DNA from: Alistipes sp.
GTDB lineage: Bacteria > Bacteroidota > Bacteroidia > Bacteroidales > Rikenellaceae
DNA length: 6,758 nt
Direction of reading: 5' to 3'
NCBI GenBank assembly: GCA_017391665.1
Contig: JAFOXS010000114.1
Location: 1-6,758 of the forward strand
Shown here: positions 1 to 5,683 of the stretch, piece by piece
Layout of the letters: the number at the start of each line of letters is the position of its first letter
Numbering within the stretch: position 1 is the stretch's first letter
Position numbers and translations under genes: made by a program
Notes under the pieces: model-generated
The model's database searches: none
Seen by the model: only the letters and a program-made list of their open reading frames with translations
Told to the model about the DNA's origin: nothing

Positions 1-2
1 CT

Positions 3-1817
3 GATTTTGCGGAGGAGGATGCTGCTCTCGATGCCGAGAAGGCTGGTCTTGCCATTGGTGAGGAGATGGCCGAGGAGGAGAGCGCTGCTGATGTTGACAA
101 GGGCGATTTGAATGGTCGTTCGAAGCAGGAGCTTGTTGATTTGTTCTCATCTCTGCTTGAGAGTGAGCCCGTGCAGACTCTTCGCAAGAGCGTAGAGGCC
201 ATCAAGATTGCATTCTACAAGCAACATCGTGCCGAGGTCGATGCTGCCCGCAAGTCGTTCGAGGCTGAGCATGGCCAGGAGGCTGAGTTTACTCCCGCAG
301 TTGATGCGCTGGAGGTGCGTTTGAAGGAGTTGTTCAAGGAGTATCGTCGCCGTCGTGATGAGTATATTGTCAATCTGGACTCTATCAAGGAGGAGAATCT
401 TAAGACCAAGCTGGCAATCATCGAGGAGTTGAAGGAGTTGGTAAATTCCGACGAGACTCTCAATAATACATTCTCAAAGTTCCGTGACTTGCAGCAGCGC
501 TGGAAGGATACGGGTGTTGTTCCCCAGACAAAGGTCAAGGATTTGTGGGAGACATATAACCTCCATGTCGAGAATTTCTACAATTTCATCAAGATAAACA
601 AGGAGCTGCGCGATCTGGATCTCAAGAAGAACTACGAGCAGAAGGTGCAGTTGTGCGAAGCTGCCGAGTCATTGCTTCTGGAGCCTTCGATCGTAGAGGC
701 TTTCCATAAACTGCAGAAACTGCATGATGAGTGGCGTGAGACAGGCCCCGTAGCCAATGAGTATAAGGAGTCGCTGTGGGAGCGTTTCAAGGCGGCATCG
801 GCTCGTATCAATAAGCAGCACCAGGAGTATTTCGATGCAATCAAGCAGGAGCAGATGAAGAATCTTGCCCTTAAGAGCGAACTCTGTGCCAAGACAGAGG
901 CTCTGGCTGAGCAGCCCTACACCACACGCAAGGAGTGGAACAAGGCGAGCGAGCGTCTGGTTGAGTTGCAGAAGATGTGGCGCGCCATCGGCTATGCTCC
1001 CAAGAAGGATAATACGCGTATATATGAGCGTTTCCGTACGGCTTGTGACCGTTTCTTTGAGGCCAAGCGCGAGTTCTATGCCGGCGTGAAGAGCGAGATG
1101 GAACACAATCTGGCTCTCAAGCAGGAGATTTGCGAGGCTGCCGAGGCTTTGCAGTCGAGCGAGGATTGGAAGCATGCTACCGAAGAGTTGCTTGCATTGC
1201 AGGCCAAGTGGAAGAGCGTAGGCGCTGTGTCACGTCGCTACTCTGATCAGATCTGGAAGCGTTTCCGTGCAGCATGCGATACCTTCTTTGAGCGTAAGTC
1301 GCAATATTTTGCAGGTATTGAGGGTGAGCACGAGGCAAACCTTCAGAAGAAGCTGGCTCTGATTGAGGAGATGTCGGCTGCCGATGTTAAGGCTGGCGGC
1401 TACGATATGATCAAGGAGTTCCAGCGTCGCTGGAGTGAGATCGGTTACGTGCCCATCAAGCAGAAGGATTCTATACTGAAGAAGTACAAGGCTGCCGTTG
1501 ATCAGCTTTTCAATACATTGCGAGGTTCGGAGCGTGATCGCTCGATGAATCGCTTCAAGGAGCGTCTGCAGGGTATGAAGGGCGCGGGCGACAAGCGTAT
1601 GAAGAGTGAGCGCGAGCGTCTGTTCAACAAGGTTCGTCAGATGGAGCAGGATATTGCTCTGCTGGAGAATAATATCGGTTTCTTCTCAAAGTCGAAGAAT
1701 GCCGAGGCTATGATCGCCGACATTCGCGAGAAGATCGCCAAGTCGAAGCAGGAGTTGAAGGATACAATCGAGAAGATTCGCCTTATTGATGCTCAGGCTC
1801 AGGAGGGCAACGAATAA
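3..1817 (+). CDS. DUF349 repeat protein, 5'-truncated by the window edge
   Basis: The reading frame is open from the first complete codon at position 3 to the TAA at 1815-1817, so the gene begins upstream. The ATG at 66 is probably internal, because the 21 codons before it encode an acidic, Ala/Glu-rich stretch of the same character as what follows. Numbered from that ATG, residues 1-16 are acidic, about 20-105 form a charged helical region, about 111-482 hold five DUF349 repeats, and about 490-575 form a Lys/Glu-rich coiled coil containing LENNIGFF (532-539), a tail I associate with Bacteroidota members. Each repeat carries a variant of LQxxWxxxG: residues 142-150, 219-227, 301-309, 378-386 and 452-460. 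No signal peptide or membrane segment is visible in the part present, so it is probably cytoplasmic. The molecular function of DUF349 proteins is not established to my knowledge and none is assigned. It lies 102 bp upstream of pyrG on the same strand. Confidence 0.9.
   Translation, partial: DFAEEDAALDAEKAGLAIGEEMAEEESAADVDKGDLNGRSKQELVDLFSSLLESEPVQTLRKSVEAIKIAFYKQHRAEVDAARKSFEAEHGQEAEFTPAVDALEVRLKELFKEYRRRRDEYIVNLDSIKEENLKTKLAIIEELKELVNSDETLNNTFSKFRDLQQRWKDTGVVPQTKVKDLWETYNLHVENFYNFIKINKELRDLDLKKNYEQKVQLCEAAESLLLEPSIVEAFHKLQKLHDEWRETGPVANEYKESLWERFKAASARINKQHQEYFDAIKQEQMKNLALKSELCAKTEALAEQPYTTRKEWNKASERLVELQKMWRAIGYAPKKDNTRIYERFRTACDRFFEAKREFYAGVKSEMEHNLALKQEICEAAEALQSSEDWKHATEELLALQAKWKSVGAVSRRYSDQIWKRFRAACDTFFERKSQYFAGIEGEHEANLQKKLALIEEMSAADVKAGGYDMIKEFQRRWSEIGYVPIKQKDSILKKYKAAVDQLFNTLRGSERDRSMNRFKERLQGMKGAGDKRMKSERERLFNKVRQMEQDIALLENNIGFFSKSKNAEAMIADIREKIAKSKQELKDTIEKIRLIDAQAQEGNE
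396..1511 (+). repeat. Five tandem DUF349 units encoded within the gene
   Basis: The units run at about 396-590, 630-824, 861-1058, 1107-1289 and 1338-1511. Each starts with an Asn-containing NLxxK-like segment (the second unit begins NYEQK), continues to a Trp-Gly core (LQxxWxxxG), and ends in an aromatic helix such as LWERFKAA or IWKRFRAA. Trp-core spacing is 77, 82, 77 and 74 residues. Units 3 and 4 are the most alike (NLALK starts; RFRTACDRFF and RFRAACDTFF ends). Unit 5 is the most divergent, with Phe for Leu at the start of the core and no Trp in its last helix. The repetition is at protein level; I saw no long exact DNA repeat. Confidence 0.8.
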
Positions 1818-1845
1818 CAGGATTATAAGAAAAAGTTCGCCAAGG

Positions 1846-1879
1846 GGTCGGACTCGCGGCCCGAACCGTGAGTCCGACC
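1846..1879 (+). terminator. Strong hairpin between the DUF349 gene and pyrG: terminator or pyrG leader structure
   Basis: Bases 1846-1859 pair with 1866-1879, giving a 14-bp GC-rich stem with a 6-base CCCGAA loop. One pair (1856/1869) is G-T, which pairs as G-U in the plus-strand RNA but would be C-A in the opposite RNA, so the structure favours the plus strand. The downstream sequence is T-rich but broken (GTTAGGTTAGTTTAG), with no clean U-run, so intrinsic termination is plausible rather than certain. It starts 29 bases after the DUF349 stop codon and ends 40 bases before the pyrG start, so it could instead act within a pyrG leader. Confidence 0.6.
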
Positions 1880-1919
1880 GTTAGGTTAGTTTAGATAAGA
1901 ATTTTAAAGATATACAATT

Positions 1920-3566
1920 ATGAAACTCAGTAAACCAAAGTACATCTTCGTTACGGGAGGTGTGGCATCGTCATTAGGCAAAGGTATTATTTCAGCCACT
2001 GTTGCACGCCTGCTTCAGGCTCGCGGCTATTCGGTGACGGTTCAGAAGTTTGATCCCTATATCAACGCTGAGCCCGGACGTTTGAATCCCTATGAGCATG
2101 GTGAGAGTTATGTTACCGAGGACGGAACGGAGTGTGACCTCGATTTGGGTCACTATGAGCGTTTTACCTCTATCACCACGACGATGAATAATACCGTGAC
2201 TACGGGTAAGATCTATCGTGAGATTTTGGAGAAGGAGCGTCGCGGCGACTATATGGGTAAGACCGTGCAGGTTATTCCCCACATCACCGATGAGATCAAG
2301 CGTCGCATTCAGTTGCTCGGTGCTACCAAGAAGTACGATGTGATCATCTCTGAGATTGGTGGTACGGTGGGTGATATCGAGTCATTGCCCTACATTGAGT
2401 CTGTTCGTCAGTTGCGTAACCAGTTGGGTTATCAGAATTCGCTTTTGATTCACCTTGCATGGGTGCCCTATATGGCTGCCGCTTGCGAGATGAAGACCAA
2501 GCCCACGCAGCACTCTGTTAAGGAGCTGCAGTCGGAGGGTGTGCAGCCCGATGTATTGGTTCTGCGTGCAGAGCATAGCCTTGCCGAGGATGTACGCCGT
2601 AAGGTGGCTCTCTTCTGCAACGTTACGGAGGATGCCGTAGTGGAGTCAATCGATGTTCCCACAATCTATGAGGTGCCCTTGCGTATGCGCGACCAGCACC
2701 TGGATGATGTAATTCTGCGTAAGCTGGGTATTACGGATGCCGAGGAGCCTAACCTCAAGTCATGGAGCGAGTTCGTGGATAAGATCAAGAATCCCAAGTA
2801 TAAGGTTGAGGTTGCATTGGTAGGTAAGTACACCGAGCTCCCCGATGCATATAAGTCAATCAACGAGTCATTCATCCACGCTGGTGCTATGAACCATGCA
2901 AAGGTGAAGGTGCACTATGTTCCTGCCGAGCAGGTGACCGATGAGAATGCTGCCGAGTTGCTGGGTGGCGTATCAGGTATCTTCGTGGCGCCGGGTTCGG
3001 GTGTTCGTGGTTTCGAGGGTAAGGTTGCTGCAGTGCGCTATGCTCGCGAGAATAACGTTCCCTTCTTTGGCGTAGGCCTTGGTATGCAGGCTTCAATCAT
3101 TGAGTTTGCACGCGATGTATTGGGCATGCAGGATGCTCAGTCACGCGAGTTGGATCCCCAGACCAAGAGCCCCATCATCGACCTCATGGAGGAGCAGAAG
3201 AAGGCTACCGAGAAGGGTAGTACGATGCGTCTGGGTGGTTACACCTGCTCACTTAAGGCTGGCTCGAAGGCTGCCAAGGCATATGGTTCGGAGTCTGTTG
3301 TTGAGCGTCACCGCCACCGTTATGAGTTCAATAATGCATTCCTCTCTCAGTTCGAGGCTGCAGGTATGGAGGCTACGGGCGTTAACCCCGAGACAGGCCT
3401 TGTTGAGGTTCTGGAGCTCAAGCAGCACCCCTGGTTTGTTGCCGTGCAGTATAACCCCGAGTATAAGAGTACAGTGTCAACCCCTGCTCCTTTGTTCGTA
3501 GCCTTTGTTGCTGCCGCTATGGAGTATCAGTCAAATAATAAGGCCGCAGAGAAGGCTGAAAAGTAA
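1920..3566 (+). CDS. pyrG: CTP synthase with a degenerate glutaminase domain
   Basis: CTP synthase is the last step of de novo cytidine nucleotide synthesis in the cytoplasm: UTP + ATP + ammonia (normally released from glutamine) gives CTP. The 548-residue length is normal for the family. The synthetase domain spans about 1-285: P-loop GGVASSLGKG (13-22), KFDPYIN (43-49), DLGHYERF (75-82, Mg site Asp75), EIGGTVGDIESLP (145-157), KTKPTQHSVKEL (192-203) for UTP/CTP binding, and RRKVALFCNV (226-235). The class I glutaminase domain spans about 295-538. It keeps VGKYTELPDAYKS, VERHRHRYEFNN and Glu514, but the nucleophile motif reads GVGLGMQ (Gly386 instead of Cys) and the His-x-Glu motif reads YNPEY (Asn512 instead of His). 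Ammonia-dependent synthesis should survive, glutamine-dependent synthesis should not. The start gives the usual short N-terminus before YIFVTGG and follows an A/T-rich leader without a Shine-Dalgarno. yidC follows after 20 bp. Confidence 0.96.
   Translation: MKLSKPKYIFVTGGVASSLGKGIISATVARLLQARGYSVTVQKFDPYINAEPGRLNPYEHGESYVTEDGTECDLDLGHYERFTSITTTMNNTVTTGKIYREILEKERRGDYMGKTVQVIPHITDEIKRRIQLLGATKKYDVIISEIGGTVGDIESLPYIESVRQLRNQLGYQNSLLIHLAWVPYMAAACEMKTKPTQHSVKELQSEGVQPDVLVLRAEHSLAEDVRRKVALFCNVTEDAVVESIDVPTIYEVPLRMRDQHLDDVILRKLGITDAEEPNLKSWSEFVDKIKNPKYKVEVALVGKYTELPDAYKSINESFIHAGAMNHAKVKVHYVPAEQVTDENAAELLGGVSGIFVAPGSGVRGFEGKVAAVRYARENNVPFFGVGLGMQASIIEFARDVLGMQDAQSRELDPQTKSPIIDLMEEQKKATEKGSTMRLGGYTCSLKAGSKAAKAYGSESVVERHRHRYEFNNAFLSQFEAAGMEATGVNPETGLVEVLELKQHPWFVAVQYNPEYKSTVSTPAPLFVAFVAAAMEYQSNNKAAEKAEK
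2802..3533 (+). other. Catalytically dead class I glutamine amidotransferase domain within pyrG
   Basis: The domain is complete in length and uninterrupted, but three active-site positions depart from the family. The nucleophile elbow codon at 3075-3077 is GGC (Gly386) where Cys (TGC/TGT) is expected. The triad His codon is AAC at 3453-3455 (Asn512), where CAC/CAT is expected. The oxyanion loop is APGSG, with Ser360 (TCG, 2997-2999) where PGFG-type loops carry Phe. Other glutamine-site landmarks remain: LGMQ after the elbow, SRE at 408-410, the RHRHRY block at 463-468, and Glu514 of the triad. Class I amidotransferases need the Cys thiolate activated by His, so loss of both should abolish glutamine hydrolysis. 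The intact fold suggests a kept structural or regulatory role, which is inference. Confidence 0.85.
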
Positions 3567-3586
3567 TATTAACTTAAAACCAAGAA

Positions 3587-5506
3587 ATGGATAAGAAAAC
3601 AATCATTGGAATTGTGCTCATGTCGCTGATCTTTATCGGCTATGTGCTCTACAATTCCAAGCAGCAGGCAGAATATCAGGAGTATTTGCAGAGCGTGCAG
3701 GTGGAGGAGCCTGAAGCGCAGGAGGCTACGGCTGTTGAAGCCGAGGCTCAGATTGCCGATTCGCTTGCGTTGGCTACGGCCGAGCAGCGTGAGGTGAATA
3801 TGTTCGGCGAGTCGCTCGTTGCAGCCCGCAGTGGCGAGGTGAAGCAGATCAAGATGAAGAACGACTACCTCACAATCGACTTTACCACTCGTGGCGGTGC
3901 TATGCAGCGTGTGGTGCTGGAGGAGTACACCAAGTATGCACCCAAGGATGAGCGTACTGAGAAGGTTACGCTGTTTGATCCCGAGTCGGCTATGTTCGAT
4001 ATGGAGTTCTACGTTAAGAAGGGACTCAATAATGTAAAGGTAAACACTTCGGAGTATGTATTCCAGACCGAGGGTGTGCGTCGCGAGGGCGATCGTCAGG
4101 TGCTGACTATGCAGTTGGAGGTTGCTCCGGGTGCCTTCCTGCAGTATGAATATATATTGTATGATGAGAAGAATCCTTCGCGCGACTACCTTGTTGATTT
4201 CAACGTAAAGTTGCAGAACCTCTCTCCCGTCATGGCTCAGCAGTCTACACTGGGTCTTGCATGGAGCGATCGTACTTACCAGAATGAGCGTAGCTACAAG
4301 ACCGAGAATATGTACACCACAATCTCTTACCGCTTGCCTGGTGAGGATGGCGTTGAGGATCTGGGTATGGGCGAGACGCGTGATGAGCAGGTACAGAGCG
4401 ACGTGAATTGGGTGGCTTTCCGCCAGCAGTTCTTCTCGCAGGCCTTCATCGCTTACGATAACTTTGCATATGCCGATATGGGCTTCGTGGCCGAGGCTGA
4501 TGGCTCGGGCTTCGTTAAGAAGTTCTCATCTCGTATGGGTGTGGCATATACACCCCAGACTACGGAGTATAATTTCGGTCTTTATTGCGGTCCTAACAAG
4601 TATGCCGTGCTGAAGGATGTTGTATCGCCCGATGGCGAGGAATTGTCTATGGAGCGTCTGATTCCTTTGGGTGGCTGGTTGGTAGGCTGGTTCAACCGCT
4701 GGATTGTAATCCCCGTATTTGACTTCCTGCGTAACTATATCGCAAGTTTCGGTATTATCATCCTTATCCTTACCATTTTGGTTAAGTTGCTTATCCTGCC
4801 TCTTACCTATAAGAGCTACCTCTCATCGGCTAAGATGCGCGTTATTAAGCCCGAGATGGATGCCCTGAATGAGAAGTATCCCAAGCAGGAGGATGCTATG
4901 AAAAAGCAGCAGGAGATGATGAACCTCTACAAGAAGGCCGGTATCAACCCCATGGGTGGATGTATTCCATTGCTCATTCAGATGCCTATCCTTATTGCGT
5001 TGTTCCGTTTCTTGCCCGTAAGTATCGAGTTGCGTGGTCAGTCGTTCCTGTGGTCGGATGACCTGTCGTCGTACGATAGCGTACTGGATTTGCCCTTCTC
5101 GATTCCCTTCTATGGTGATCATGTGAGCTTGTTCTGCTTGTTGATGGGTATCGCTATGATTGGATTCTCATATTTGAACTATCAGCAGACCGCTTCGTCG
5201 CAGCCCGGTATGGCAGGTATGAAGTTTATGATGGTGTATATGATGCCCGCCATGATGCTCTTCTGGTTTAACGACTATGCGTCGGGTCTGTGCTACTACT
5301 ACCTGATTTCGCAGATTTTGACGATGATTATCATGACATCTATTCGTCGCTTCGTTGATGACGATAAGATCCGTTATATGATGGAGAAGAACTCTGCAAA
5401 GCAGAAGAACAAGAAGAAGTCGAAGTTCCAGCTCCGTTACGAGGAACTCATGCGTGAGCAGGAGGAGATGATGCGCCAGCAGCAGAAAGCCGGCAAGCGC
5501 AGATAA
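3587..5506 (+). CDS. yidC: Membrane protein insertase YidC (Oxa1 family)
   Basis: YidC inserts and folds inner-membrane proteins, alone or with SecYEG. The 639-residue protein has the Gram-negative architecture. TM1 is at about 5-23, followed by an acidic Ala/Glu-rich linker (24-65) and a large periplasmic beta-rich domain (about 75-345). An amphipathic, Trp-rich helix lies before TM2 (about 355-380), and TM2 is at 385-407. The cytoplasmic helical hairpin spans 411-450. TM3 is at about 457-478, TM4 at 512-530, and TM5 and TM6 at about 544-562 and 566-585. Family landmarks are AKMRV with groove Arg418, and NPMGGCIPLLIQMPI (454-468). The C-terminus is a long tail (about 600-639) rich in Lys, Arg, Glu and Gln, of the kind proposed to contact ribosomes in other YidC/Oxa1 proteins. 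The start lies in an A-rich context (CCAAGAAATGG) 20 bp after pyrG, with no promoter room, so it is probably transcribed with pyrG. A strong terminator follows 22 bases after the stop. Confidence 0.97.
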   Translation: MDKKTIIGIVLMSLIFIGYVLYNSKQQAEYQEYLQSVQVEEPEAQEATAVEAEAQIADSLALATAEQREVNMFGESLVAARSGEVKQIKMKNDYLTIDFTTRGGAMQRVVLEEYTKYAPKDERTEKVTLFDPESAMFDMEFYVKKGLNNVKVNTSEYVFQTEGVRREGDRQVLTMQLEVAPGAFLQYEYILYDEKNPSRDYLVDFNVKLQNLSPVMAQQSTLGLAWSDRTYQNERSYKTENMYTTISYRLPGEDGVEDLGMGETRDEQVQSDVNWVAFRQQFFSQAFIAYDNFAYADMGFVAEADGSGFVKKFSSRMGVAYTPQTTEYNFGLYCGPNKYAVLKDVVSPDGEELSMERLIPLGGWLVGWFNRWIVIPVFDFLRNYIASFGIIILILTILVKLLILPLTYKSYLSSAKMRVIKPEMDALNEKYPKQEDAMKKQQEMMNLYKKAGINPMGGCIPLLIQMPILIALFRFLPVSIELRGQSFLWSDDLSSYDSVLDLPFSIPFYGDHVSLFCLLMGIAMIGFSYLNYQQTASSQPGMAGMKFMMVYMMPAMMLFWFNDYASGLCYYYLISQILTMIIMTSIRRFVDDDKIRYMMEKNSAKQKNKKKSKFQLRYEELMREQEEMMRQQQKAGKRR

Positions 5507-5528
5507 ACTCTAAGGCATAAATCAAAAG

Positions 5529-5558
5529 TCGCCATCCTTCGGGGTGGCGATTTTTTTT
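5529..5558 (+). terminator. Rho-independent terminator of the pyrG-yidC transcript
   Basis: Bases 5529-5537 pair with 5542-5550, a 9-bp stem capped by C(TTCG)G, the exceptionally stable UUCG tetraloop, and followed by eight T residues (5551-5558). The one T-G pair (5535/5544) is a U-G wobble in plus-strand RNA but an A-C mismatch in minus-strand RNA, and the UUCG loop exists only on the plus strand, so it is built for rightward transcription. The AAAA at 5524-5527 can extend pairing into the T-run. Confidence 0.95.
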
Positions 5559-5626
5559 GCTACATGTTTATAGGCAGGGTAGCGATGCGAAGCTTTATGA
5601 GATGTAGCCCGCTGTGTTAATATAGG

Positions 5627-5662
5627 TATAAAAGAAGAGGCCGCTCCGTAGAGCAGCCTCTT
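5627..5662 (-). terminator. Rho-independent terminator of the methylmalonyl-CoA mutase gene
   Basis: Read on the minus strand, a 12-bp stem (5651-5662 with 5635-5646) is capped by C(TACG)G, a UNCG-class tetraloop, and followed by CTTTTATA. The pair 5642/5655 is a C-A mismatch on the plus strand but a G-U wobble on the minus strand, so the structure favours leftward RNA. It begins 21 bases past the mutase stop codon. The U-run is short (four T), so it is weaker than the yidC terminator. Confidence 0.85.
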
Positions 5663-5683
5663 GGCATATATTGCAGTGGGGGA

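Noticed and set aside
66..68. ATG at 66 as the start of the DUF349 gene
   Set aside because: The same frame is open to the left edge and encodes similar acidic sequence before it. The GGTGAGGAG just upstream looks like a Shine-Dalgarno but is coding sequence, and Bacteroidota seldom rely on one.
669..1175. 168-codon minus-strand open frame inside the DUF349 gene
   Set aside because: It lies wholly antisense to a repeat protein with clear family features, and its Leu-rich translation is what the complement of Gln/Lys/Glu-rich codons produces.
1887..1894. TAGTTTAG as a Bacteroidota -7 promoter element (TAnnTTTG) for pyrG
   Set aside because: It has one mismatch to the consensus, and no TTG-type -33 element lies at the expected distance; that space is taken by the hairpin.
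3079..3501. 140-codon plus-strand open frame overlapping the end of pyrG
   Set aside because: It is an out-of-frame shadow of the glutaminase domain, with an Arg/Ser/Leu-rich translation and no recognisable motif. A frameshift explanation for the missing Cys is also excluded, because the pyrG frame matches the family on both sides.
5563..5626. Possible small gene or structured RNA between the two terminators
   Set aside because: No open frame of useful length and only short, poorly paired complementarity (GGGT...AGCCC) were seen; it reads as spacer.
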